From assembly GCF_017696275.1 (NCBI RefSeq), contig NZ_JAAORF010000003.1:310001-374000 (forward strand): a stretch of DNA of 64,000 nt, written 5' to 3'. The translations under genes and the position numbers were made by a program. A model generated the notes under the pieces. It searched no databases and was not told the origin of the DNA. It worked only from the letters and a program-made list of their open reading frames with translations. This DNA is from Prochlorococcus marinus XMU1405. Its GTDB lineage: Bacteria > Cyanobacteriota > Cyanobacteriia > PCC-6307 > Cyanobiaceae. Positions 33,772 to 39,815 of this stretch are shown one piece after another (within the stretch, counting starts at the first letter, position 1; each line of letters starts with the position of its first letter).

Positions 33772-33952
33772 AGTTTATGGTTGATTTCAGTTGGAGCAAC
33801 GCAACCGACTCATGACAACCATGTTTTCAATCTAAGTCAGCAATAGATTTAAATGGCTAAAAAAAAGATACCTCTTTCCGTACCAATATGTTCATCAAAC
33901 CGCACACATTAGATACGCAGTATTTTGTTCAAATCAATTAGAACAAAGAGGT
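33772..33952 (+). ncRNA. ATGGTTG leader RNA, copy X
   Basis: ATGGTTG (33777) pairs with CAACCAT (33816) and encloses CAGTTG/CAACCG. A conserved run ATACCTCTT-x-CCGTACC, GTTC-x-TC, AAACCG follows, then ACCGCACACAT and a TTGTTC/GAACAA hairpin. The first 125 nt recur on the minus strand at 37030-37162 with perfect CAGTTG/CAACTG pairing. It precedes the gene at 33981 (AGGAGA site). Candidate cis-regulatory RNA. Confidence 0.5.
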
Positions 33953-33980
33953 AGTTAAACGAATATACACAGGAGAATTT

Positions 33981-34118
33981 ATGAGTGGAGATTTTGAGAC
34001 TCTTGAAATTAATCAACCAAAAATTAAATATTTAAAACCAGAAGATAATACAGAATGGTTAGACAAATTAATTAATAATATTGAGGACATGAAGAACAAG
34101 ATATCAAAAGAGTCTTAG
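33981..34118 (+). CDS. small NT-x-WLD-x-LIN family protein, 45 aa
   Basis: ATG with AGGAGA upstream. MSGDFETLEINQPKIKYLKP, then EDNTEWLDKLINNIEDMKNK. The core matches 25357-25473 (NTEWLDELINKIESMKDKIS). Translated from the long structured leader at 33772-33952. Confidence 0.65.
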   Translation: MSGDFETLEINQPKIKYLKPEDNTEWLDKLINNIEDMKNKISKES

Positions 34119-34252
34119 AAATTTAAGAAAGAAATTTTTTATTTGATTTTTAGTTTGAATGAAAAGCAATTCAAAAAAGAATTTAAATTTTGTATTTAAG
34201 GTAACCGCTTTTTTGTGAGCATTATTCAGAATAAAAGTCCGACTATTTTTTT

Positions 34253-34396
34253 ATGCAAAAAAATTTAGATGAAAATTCTTATGAAAAAAGAATTGAAAAT
34301 ATAGAAAAAGGAAAATCTTATTTAAAAAGTAATGGATTTTTCAAATCAAAATCTAATCTATTCGAAGACATACAAAGATTTATCTATAAAAGGTAA
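34253..34396 (+). CDS. small charged protein, 47 aa
   Basis: MQKNLDENSYEKRIENIEKG, then KSYLKSNGFFKSKSNLFEDI and QRFIYKR. Basic and helical. No family recognised. Confidence 0.5.
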   Translation: MQKNLDENSYEKRIENIEKGKSYLKSNGFFKSKSNLFEDIQRFIYKR

Positions 34397-34514
34397 TTTA
34401 AAAAATATTTTTTACTTTTGATTAATTAAATCTCTCCATAAGCAAGCCATCACATAAAAGAAAGAAAGACTTGAAAAGGTTAGGAGAAAAAAAGAATGGG
34501 TCAATTTTCTATAA

Positions 34515-34619
34515 CTAAATTAATCCCAATAATCCTGCAGTAAAACCAACAGCAGCAAAGAATACGAACTCGATTAAATCTCTTGGGGCAGAGTTCATAA
34601 AAAAACTGATTTGAGTCAT
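34515..34619 (-). CDS. micro membrane protein, 34 aa
   Basis: MTQISFFMNSAPRDLIEFVF then FAAVGFTAGLLGLI. One hydrophobic helix at the C-terminus. Begins 4 nt after the stop of the exported protein gene (34624-34818). Confidence 0.5.
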   Translation of the reverse strand: MTQISFFMNSAPRDLIEFVFFAAVGFTAGLLGLI

Positions 34620-34623
34620 AATT

Positions 34624-34818
34624 TTATGACTTGAGAGAATCTCTTAAATCAAACTTTTCAGCTTTTTCAATTTGACACTCAGTATCATCTTCAGCACATT
34701 TGATTTCAGCTTTTTTGTTCATGTGGCTACTACAACCGCCTGCTATAACGGGTAAACCGGTCGTAGCTGTAAAACCAGTTAAACATGCAAAAGCTATATA
34801 AGGAAAAAGTCTTTTCAT
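34624..34818 (-). CDS. small exported Cys-containing protein, 64 aa
   Basis: Signal-like N-terminus (MKRLFPYIAFACLTGFTATT), then VIAGGCSSHMNKKAEIKCAE and DDTECQIEKAEKF. Four cysteines after or within the signal; VIAGGC could act as a lipobox. Probably periplasmic or lipid-anchored. Coupled to the micro membrane protein downstream. Confidence 0.6.
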   Translation of the reverse strand: MKRLFPYIAFACLTGFTATTGLPVIAGGCSSHMNKKAEIKCAEDDTECQIEKAEKFDLRDSLKS

Positions 34819-35019
34819 TTAATTGTTACTTTATGTAAACTTATTATGTTACATAAAAAGCTCAAGTGTGAGTAGCTGATAATTCGCGTGCACCCTATAC
34901 CAATCATCTAAAGTGATTTAGCAAACCTATGAGTTTTATATTTATCTAAGTATTCTTACTTATATGTTGAGTTGAAGATTTTAAATAATTAATGTTTGTT
35001 TTGGGTTTATATATAAGTC

Positions 35020-35175
35020 ATGGATAAAGAACATTTAATTGATTTAATATCTAATAGCATTATTTCTGAGATTAAAGATCTCGAAATTAATGAGGAAAAA
35101 TTGATTGCAAATAATTATTTAAATAATCTGAATTTAAATCAGCTTAGAATAATTTCTAAAGAATTTATTTTGTAA
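35020..35175 (+). CDS. small MDK-x-HLI family protein, 51 aa
   Basis: MDKEHLIDLISNSIISEIKD, then NNYLNNLNLNQLRIISKEFI. Paralogue of 3786-3941 with identical length and conserved ends. Function unknown. Confidence 0.65.
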   Translation: MDKEHLIDLISNSIISEIKDLEINEEKLIANNYLNNLNLNQLRIISKEFIL

Positions 35176-35253
35176 TTTTTATTGAATATTTATTTAAATA
35201 AATGAGATTTTCTTTACTATCATTTGAATTTTAATAAGTTAATACCTTTTAAT

Positions 35254-35439
35254 ATGAATGATTCAGAAGAATTTAAACCTAGCCTTAAACAAATAAATGA
35301 GGATATCAGACCTACATGGGAAGATATCAAAAAACAATCAGAAGTTTTAGTTAACAAACTTGGTTGCCCTAGATCATTTGTAGGAGGGATGCTTCATGCA
35401 ATAGCAAGCGACTTCTCTGATTTGAAAACTTGGGAATAA
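35254..35439 (+). CDS. small hypothetical protein, 61-71 aa
   Basis: ATG at 35254 (MNDSEEFKPSLKQINEDIRP) or a TTG at 35224, giving ten more residues (MNFNKLIPFN). The C-terminal half WEDIKKQSEVLVNKLGCPRS and FVGGMLHAIASDFSDL looks conserved-type. Acidic, one Cys. The next gene begins directly at its stop. Confidence 0.6.
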   Translation: MNDSEEFKPSLKQINEDIRPTWEDIKKQSEVLVNKLGCPRSFVGGMLHAIASDFSDLKTWE

Positions 35440-35589
35440 ATGAAAAACTTATTACTTACACCACTTTTCAAACTATTCAAAAAAAGCACTTTCCTCTTAT
35501 CACTAAATCAAAACTCGTGCCCTGTTTTAGATGCTGAAGACATAAAAAAGCAAGAACAGAAAGAAGCTATTGAAAGGTTGTACCCGTAA
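35440..35589 (+). CDS. small hypothetical protein, 49 aa
   Basis: ATG shares the last base of the previous stop. MKNLLLTPLFKLFKKSTFLL is amphipathic or signal-like, then QNSCPVLDAEDIKKQEQKEA and IERLYP. Coupled to 35254-35439. Confidence 0.5.
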   Translation: MKNLLLTPLFKLFKKSTFLLSLNQNSCPVLDAEDIKKQEQKEAIERLYP

Positions 35590-35646
35590 ACTTTTAACAG
35601 AAATGTATCAGATCATATATACGATGCAGCACGGTCCTATGCACCC

Positions 35647-35863
35647 CCATACCACCACTTTCCTAAATAGATAAATTGATGGATAATAAGTTAATAAAAG
35701 GGTGTAGAAACTATTCCGTCCACACACTATCCACACTTCTTGATATTCTTCTAATCGACTGATATGACTGAAATAAATTACTGGCTAATGAAGAGTGAGC
35801 GCGACTAGCTATTACTGGGATCGCAAGGAATCGTAAATTTTTACCCAAACTTTACCCAAACTT
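35647..35863 (+). repeat. att-like composite repeat, copy D (most complete)
   Basis: CCATACCACCACTTTCC and TAAATAG, GATGGATAATAAGTTAAT, two TCCACAC units at 11-nt spacing (35716-35738), ~30 nt, the core ATGACTGAAATAAATTACTG with GCTAATGAAGAGTGAGC (35764-35800), CTAGCTATTACTGGGAT, GGAATCGTAAATTTTT, then two ACCCAAAC units at 11-nt spacing (35841-35863). The core is the first ~35 nt of the EVE gene with few changes. Confidence 0.75.
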
Positions 35864-36001
35864 ATAAGCTTCTTTTTCAGCCTGTTCCTTTGTATCAAAT
35901 AGCATTGGCATTTTCATTTCTTTTTCAATAGGTTTATTAGAACAACCTAATGAAAGAATTGACATAAAAAGAAAAGGAATAAAAGAAATAAAGTGTTTCA
36001 A
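35852..36001 (-). CDS. small lipoprotein, 49 aa
   Basis: TTG start. KHFISFIPFLFMSILSLGCS is a signal with lipobox LSLGC (Cys at about residue 19), then SNKPIEKEMKMPMLFDTKEQ and AEKEAYKFG. Its stop lies inside the downstream arm repeats of copy D, so the end of the coding region may have been set by the integration event. Confidence 0.6.
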   Translation of the reverse strand: MKHFISFIPFLFMSILSLGCSNKPIEKEMKMPMLFDTKEQAEKEAYKFG

Positions 36002-36083
36002 AATTAATTAATTAATCAATGAAGTTTAGTATTAAATATCTTTGGAAATATGTTAAAGCTAATTTATTTACATCTTTAATATT

Positions 36084-36119
36084 GATTGACACTCGATCTA
36101 ACCTCGACCCTACTTTTTT
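36084..36119 (+). terminator. repeat-family terminator module, degraded
   Basis: GATTGACACTCGATCTAA then CCTCGACCCTACTTTTTT; the hairpin has lost pairing. Unlike the 32374 copy, it lies upstream, not downstream, of the MMKLAIIF-family gene. Confidence 0.4.
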
Positions 36120-36187
36120 AGATAAAGTACCTATATTTTCTTGTTGATTTAAAAGTTATTATTTTTGCAAATAACAGGATTAAAAAA

Positions 36188-36310
36188 ATGATGAAACTTG
36201 CGATCATTTTCTTACCAATTGTCTTTGCACTTATATGGGCTCTGTTTATTGGGTTAAGAATAAATAGAGTAGAAACTAGAGATGGAAAGAGAAAATTAGT
36301 TAATTATTAA
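36188..36310 (+). CDS. small membrane protein MMKLAIIF family, 40 aa (copy 2)
   Basis: MMKLAIIFLPIVFALIWALF then GLRINRVETRDGKRKLVNY. Near-identical to 32249-32371, with shared upstream DNA. The changes are conservative (I/V, K/R), so both copies appear functional. Confidence 0.7.
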   Translation: MMKLAIIFLPIVFALIWALFIGLRINRVETRDGKRKLVNY

Positions 36311-36347
36311 AGGATTTTCCTCAGATAACAATCTTATTTTTATCTAG

Positions 36348-36482
36348 TTATTCAAAATCTTCTCTGGTTTGACTTTCACCTTCCCTTCTCCAATAGTCCT
36401 CATATTTAAAATTTCTTTTTTGATAATCTAATGCGTTCATGTTCTTATCGAGTATGGCAAAAGGAGAATTAGTAAATTTCAT
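36348..36482 (-). CDS. small EDYW-motif protein, 44 aa
   Basis: ATG with AGAGGTG upstream. MKFTNSPFAILDKNMNALDY, then RNFKYEDYWRREGESQTRED. The YEDYWRRE stretch resembles FEDYWKRE in 36794-36976, on the other side of the PirA-like unit. Unknown. Confidence 0.55.
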   Translation of the reverse strand: MKFTNSPFAILDKNMNALDYQKRNFKYEDYWRREGESQTREDFE

Positions 36483-36540
36483 GGCATAACACCTCTAAAA
36501 AAAATAGTTTATTGATTATCTAATAGATATGAGATTTTAT

Positions 36541-36642
36541 TTATCTCAAGTAACTAGATCCTCTATAAGTAAGCTTTATTGTTTTCTCTTCTTGGCTCTT
36601 GCAATATACGAAAGATTTGCCGTTAAAATACATGTTTACCAT
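36541..36642 (-). CDS. DUF4278/PirA-like peptide, 33 aa (copy 2)
   Basis: MVNMYFNGKSFVYCKSQEEK then TIKLTYRGSSYLR. It differs from copy 1 (20362-20463) at only four residues. ATG with AAGGAG seven bases upstream, at the end of the structured leader. If PirA-like, it would bind the PII protein and tune arginine/nitrogen metabolism (family knowledge; inference here). Confidence 0.75.
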   Translation of the reverse strand: MVNMYFNGKSFVYCKSQEEKTIKLTYRGSSYLR

Positions 36643-36740
36643 GATGCAGCTCCTTGTCTTGATCAAGTCCCCGTCCTATGGCTTGATTCGTACTGCGGTC
36701 TATCTAATAGTAGATCGGACGATTTGGTAGTATTTACTAC
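36643..36740 (-). ncRNA. structured leader, glutamine-II riboswitch-like (copy 2)
   Basis: Minus strand: GTAGT/ACTAC hairpin, CGTCC, TCTA/TAGA hairpin, stem ATCAAG/CTTGAT with GGACG in its loop pairing back to CGTCC, then AAGGAGCTGCATC and the ATG. GCAG upstream can pair with CTGC next to the ribosome-binding site. The stem differs from copy 1 by a compensatory pair change. Confidence 0.6.
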
Positions 36741-36746
36741 ACTTTA

Positions 36747-36775
36747 TTTATAGAGTATTTATACTCAGTTGTCAA
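36747..36775 (-). promoter_or_regulatory. sigma-70 promoter of PirA-like unit (copy 2)
   Basis: Minus-strand TTGACA (36770-36775), 17-nt spacer, TATAAA (36747-36752); same arrangement as at 20568-20596. Confidence 0.7.
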
Positions 36776-36793
36776 CCCTTAAGATTAAAATTC

Positions 36794-36976
36794 TCAGTCG
36801 CAATAGACTAAACAATGCTGATTAGTTGGATGTTCTCTACATTCCCTCTTCCAATAGTCTTCAAATAAATGGTTATCTCTATCAAGATTTCTTGTTATTT
36901 CTTCCATTCTGTTTCCAGCATAATTAAATGCTTTTAGGTATCTTGGAAGGATTGTGAATTGATTGAATAGTTTCAT
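36794..36976 (-). CDS. small EDYW-motif protein with Cys, 60 aa
   Basis: ATG with AGGAGG upstream. MKLFNQFTILPRYLKAFNYA, then GNRMEEITRNLDRDNHLFED and YWKRECREHPTNQHCLVYCD. Three cysteines at the end. It follows the minus-strand leader RNA copy Y. Confidence 0.6.
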   Translation of the reverse strand: MKLFNQFTILPRYLKAFNYAGNRMEEITRNLDRDNHLFEDYWKRECREHPTNQHCLVYCD

Positions 36977-37029
36977 TTAGACCTCCTAGATCTATACTTA
37001 TATTGTCCTCCTATAGCCTTGAAATTTAT

Positions 37030-37162
37030 AGGTCGGTTTGAGGAACTATTAGGTACGGGAAGAGGTATATATTTTGAATCAAAAAATACTAAAGCAGTCC
37101 TTAAATTAATACATGGTTGTCATGAGGCAGTTGCAGGGATACAACTGAAGCCAACCATAAAT
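37030..37162 (-). ncRNA. ATGGTTG leader RNA, copy Y
   Basis: Minus strand: ATGGTTG/CAACCAT outer stem, perfect CAGTTG/CAACTG inner hairpin (loop TATCCCTG), TCATGA before the outer 3' strand, then ATACCTCTTCCCGTACC, GTTCCTC, AAACCG. Matches copy X at 33772. The next gene (36794-36976) starts about 55 nt later with a strong AGGAGG. Confidence 0.5.
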
Positions 37163-37427
37163 TATTAGAGATCAATTCAAGATTTAAAACACACTCATTA
37201 TTTAAAAAGAAATCTTCTCCACTTTAGATAAAACTAAAATAAATCAGGATTTGAAAACAATGTAATCATAGATACCAACAGGTATTTAGCTAATTGATTA
37301 TATATTTAACACACGAGTTAACCCGTTCCAATTTGTTGACTCTGAGGTTTTACCGTTGATTCCTTATCTTCTGAAAGTTGTTCCTTGCAGCTTTAGATTA
37401 AAAAACGGTCTTTATTTAATTTAAACC

Positions 37428-37565
37428 ATGCAAAAGAAAATCGTAAAAAAATATGCTGAATTAATGCATCAGGCTCAACAAGCTACTGGAAGAAAAGAAG
37501 CAGTTGGACTAATACATAAAGCAGCAAAGTTAAAAACTAAATTTGATAATTACGAGATGATGTGA
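37428..37565 (+). CDS. small basic helical protein, 45 aa
   Basis: MQKKIVKKYAELMHQAQQAT, then GRKEAVGLIHKAAKLKTKFD and NYEMM. One amphipathic basic helix pair. No family recognised; composition resembles short phage/picocyanobacterial proteins. Confidence 0.55.
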   Translation: MQKKIVKKYAELMHQAQQATGRKEAVGLIHKAAKLKTKFDNYEMM

Positions 37566-37595
37566 TCATCTACAAAGCAATTTTCCCAAATAAGA

Positions 37596-37961
37596 ATGTC
37601 ATTCTTAAATAAATTCTCAATTAAAGATATCATTCTCTCAAGCAAAGAGGCATATCAAAAGGAACTCAAGAACAACGGTGTGGGTTCACAAATAGGAAGG
37701 TCATTATTTAATAAATTTTCAATTAAAGATATCATTCTCTCAAGCAAAGAGGCATATCAAAAAGAACTCAAGAACAACGGTGTGGGTTCACAAATAGGTA
37801 AGTCATTATTTAATAAATTCTCGATTAAAGATATCATTCTCTCAAGCAAAGAGGCATATCAAAAAGAACTCAAGAACAACGGTGTGGGTTCACAAATAGG
37901 TAAGTCATTATTTAATAAATTCTCGATTAAAGATTTTTCCTTCAATATTTCCAACAGATAA
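37596..37961 (+). CDS. protein of three near-identical 34-aa repeats, 121 aa
   Basis: The unit FNKFSIKDIILSSKEAYQKE then LKNNGVGSQIG(K/R)SL occurs three times, followed by a fourth partial unit (FNKFSIKDFSF). Each unit is 102 nt and nearly identical at DNA level, so the array is young or kept uniform by recombination. Each unit looks like a helix plus glycine loop. Function unknown; copy number probably varies between strains. Confidence 0.75.
   Translation: MSFLNKFSIKDIILSSKEAYQKELKNNGVGSQIGRSLFNKFSIKDIILSSKEAYQKELKNNGVGSQIGKSLFNKFSIKDIILSSKEAYQKELKNNGVGSQIGKSLFNKFSIKDFSFNISNR
37605..37935 (+). repeat. 102-bp tandem repeat array, 3 full copies plus part
   Basis: Period 102 nt, in frame. 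Units differ at only a handful of sites such as AAATTTTCAATT versus AAATTCTCGATT and ATAGGAAGG versus ATAGGTAAG. It lies wholly inside the 121-aa gene. Confidence 0.85.
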
Positions 37962-38008
37962 GCGTAATTTATAAAGGGGTACCGTCATGATATATAGAGG
38001 AAAGGGGT

Positions 38009-38083
38009 ACACTTTCCTAAATAGAAACTTTGATGGATAATAAATTCATATTCAAAGAAGTTACCCAAACTTTACTCAAACTT
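38009..38083 (+). repeat. att-like composite repeat, copy E (left part)
   Basis: CACTTTCCTAAATAGAAAC, TTTGATGGATAATAAATTCA, TTCAAAGAAG, then ACCCAAAC and ACTCAAAC at 11-nt spacing. No EVE-like core follows; it runs into the terminator module at 38088. The left part matches copy A. Confidence 0.6.
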
Positions 38084-38087
38084 TTTT

Positions 38088-38133
38088 ATTGATGCACAGT
38101 TGATCTAATGCAGAGGGGGGACTCTTTTTTTTT
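38088..38133 (+). terminator. repeat-family terminator module, diverged
   Basis: ATTGATGCACAGTTGATCTA then GCAGAGGGGGGACTCT and a T-run. Directly adjoins att-like copy E, as the 31190 module adjoins copy C. Confidence 0.5.
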
Positions 38134-38147
38134 AACTTTTTCTTCCT

Positions 38148-38366
38148 TTATTCTGCTTCTTCTTTAACTTCAATTGAGTTTACCTCTTCCGATTTCACTT
38201 CCTCTTCTTTTACTTCAACCTTTTTTGACTTTGGCTCTTCCGTTTTAACTTCAACTACTTTTAATGCTATGGATGCAAACTTTCCCTTAATAAAATTTAC
38301 TATGAAGATTAATATTGGAACATGGGCTAGTCCACCCATTATCACTTTAGTTTCCGAATAATACAT
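38148..38366 (-). CDS. small membrane protein with Glu/Lys repeat tail
   Basis: 72 aa; an internal ATG (MGGLAHVPILIFIVNFIKG) may be the true start. One TM helix, then a low-complexity V-E/K-V-K-E-E tail (KVEVKEEEVKSEEVNSIEVK). The highly charged tail is probably extended. No family recognised. Confidence 0.55.
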   Translation of the reverse strand: MYYSETKVIMGGLAHVPILIFIVNFIKGKFASIALKVVEVKTEEPKSKKVEVKEEEVKSEEVNSIEVKEEAE

Positions 38367-38509
38367 TTGTAAGTTAATGAGAACTGAAATATTTAAGCAT
38401 AAATTTAATTTTTAAATTGCTTTTATTAAGCCAATCAATATTAATAATCATTGTCTTGATTCGTAGATCAATAATCTTGCTATTAATTGAATAGAGACTT
38501 TTTTATTAA

Positions 38510-38599
38510 ATGCCATTAGACGTATTTCTAATGAACATGTGTGTTGTAGTTATAGCCTTGCTTATAAGAAGAGAAATTAAACTTAAAAAAGCGAGATAG
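38510..38599 (+). CDS. micro membrane protein, 29 aa
   Basis: MPLDVFLMNMCVVVIALLIR then REIKLKKAR. One TM helix with a basic end. Followed 3 nt later by the next micro gene. Confidence 0.45.
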   Translation: MPLDVFLMNMCVVVIALLIRREIKLKKAR

Positions 38600-38602
38600 A
38601 TT

Positions 38603-38722
38603 ATGAAGACACAAATTTTCAAAGAGCATTACATTCCAAATGTCCATGCTATTACTCTTTTACTAATGCTGCTTCTATGTCTTTGGTTACCTCTAGCCCT
38701 CAGATTCTTATTAATAATTTAG
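38603..38722 (+). CDS. small membrane protein, 39 aa
   Basis: MKTQIFKEHYIPNVHAITLL then LMLLLCLWLPLALRFLLII. One long hydrophobic helix at the C-terminus. Probably cotranscribed with 38510-38599. Confidence 0.5.
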   Translation: MKTQIFKEHYIPNVHAITLLLMLLLCLWLPLALRFLLII

Positions 38723-39095
38723 TCGAACAAATTTGTTAATATTATTACCAATAAACTCAGCCATATCAAAATTTTATCCAAACTTTTACAGACTAAATAA
38801 CTAACCGAGATTGAGTTCGGCTGGAAATAAGGAAACACTTAAATATTAAACTCTGTGATAAATAGTCTTAAATGACAAAGACACAAATCATGAGAGCGAA
38901 GTTCAGCAGCAAGCTAAGTGTCTTGGAAGTAATCTTCATTAATTAAAAAGGTTTTTGTACTCGTGCGTAGGAGTGCGGGGTTAACCTTGAAACCGCTAGG
39001 CTCAAGTCCTTACAAAAAGGACAAGTCCTTAGACCACTTATACCGATAAAATATATTCATAACAAGTTTAGGGAACTTGATTCACTAGCTAAAAA
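38723..39095. other. intergenic with hairpins and a micro-ORF
   Basis: AAGACAC (38881) pairs with GTGTCTT (38922), and GTCCTT-ACAAA-AAGGAC forms a hairpin near 39007. A 24-aa frame at 38872-38946 (MTKTQIMRAKFSSKLSVLEV) lies inside the first structure. GGGGTTAACC is a 10-bp near-palindrome. Possibly a leader or small RNA; no firm call. Confidence 0.35.
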
Positions 39096-39815
39096 CTAAA
39101 GCATTCCAAATCCCTTAATTCTTTTTTCTGATTTATATCCTGCTTGTAAGAATTGAGTATTATCAGTCCCTACATCATAAAGAGTATAATTTTTTCCTGC
39201 CCCAATACCAATAACAGCTTTTTGCGGAACTTTCTGCTCTTTCTTACGATTTCCATTTAAATCTTCTACTTCAGAATTAACAGTTCCCTCTGTCAATTCC
39301 AAATGAAACTGTTGTTTGCTTCTTGCAGTAAATAATCTGTTTACCTGAAGACGTGTAAGTCGATCAAGGAGTGTCAGTGGGGGTGTATCTAGTGTTAAAT
39401 TTTCGCCAATATCTTTTGAGCTTCCGTGAATTAAACCACAATCAAGTTCAACAAATCCAAATTGAAGTGCTGCTATCCAATCAAGAAATGATTTGTCTAC
39501 AGCATTCGTAAGAGACTTAACTAATTCTTCACCCTTATTTATTCTCAAAGCTTCAGCTCTTTGATCCCCACGGTAACCACTTTCCAATAGGATTTGTTCT
39601 TCCCACCAACCATATATACACCATGGTTGTAAATCATTACTTTTTGGATTAATTAACCTATGGAGAAGCCTATTACAGTTTTTTTCAGGACCTATCATAT
39701 CCCCCAAAACAAAAAGAGTTATATTACCTGGAGTTTTTTTTAAGTCTTTTTGAATAAGTTCATAAGTATCTAGATCCCCTTTAAGACCACTTACGAGTGC
39801 CCAGCGTTCTATCAT
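39096..39815 (-). CDS. metallophosphoesterase-like protein, 239 aa
   Basis: Begins MIERWALVSGLKGDLDTYEL; the usual D-x-H of motif I is replaced by SGLKGDL. GDMIGPEKNCNRLL (~38-51) is motif II-like and GLIHGSSKD (~125-133) resembles the GH motif, so the fold is that of calcineurin-like phosphoesterases but metal ligands are partly lost. Its ATG overlaps the upstream stop (ATGA), so it is made together with the intact paralogue next door; perhaps a regulatory partner (inference). Confidence 0.6.
   Translation of the reverse strand: MIERWALVSGLKGDLDTYELIQKDLKKTPGNITLFVLGDMIGPEKNCNRLLHRLINPKSNDLQPWCIYGWWEEQILLESGYRGDQRAEALRINKGEELVKSLTNAVDKSFLDWIAALQFGFVELDCGLIHGSSKDIGENLTLDTPPLTLLDRLTRLQVNRLFTARSKQQFHLELTEGTVNSEVEDLNGNRKKEQKVPQKAVIGIGAGKNYTLYDVGTDNTQFLQAGYKSEKRIKGFGML

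Noticed and set aside
36529-36753. 74-aa plus-strand frame
   Set aside because: It is antisense to the PirA-like peptide and its leader; conservation with 20.4 kb follows the minus-strand peptide and RNA pairing.
37605-37935. Regular repeats that could suggest a CRISPR array
   Set aside because: Units are 102 nt with no unique spacers and are in frame within one protein gene.
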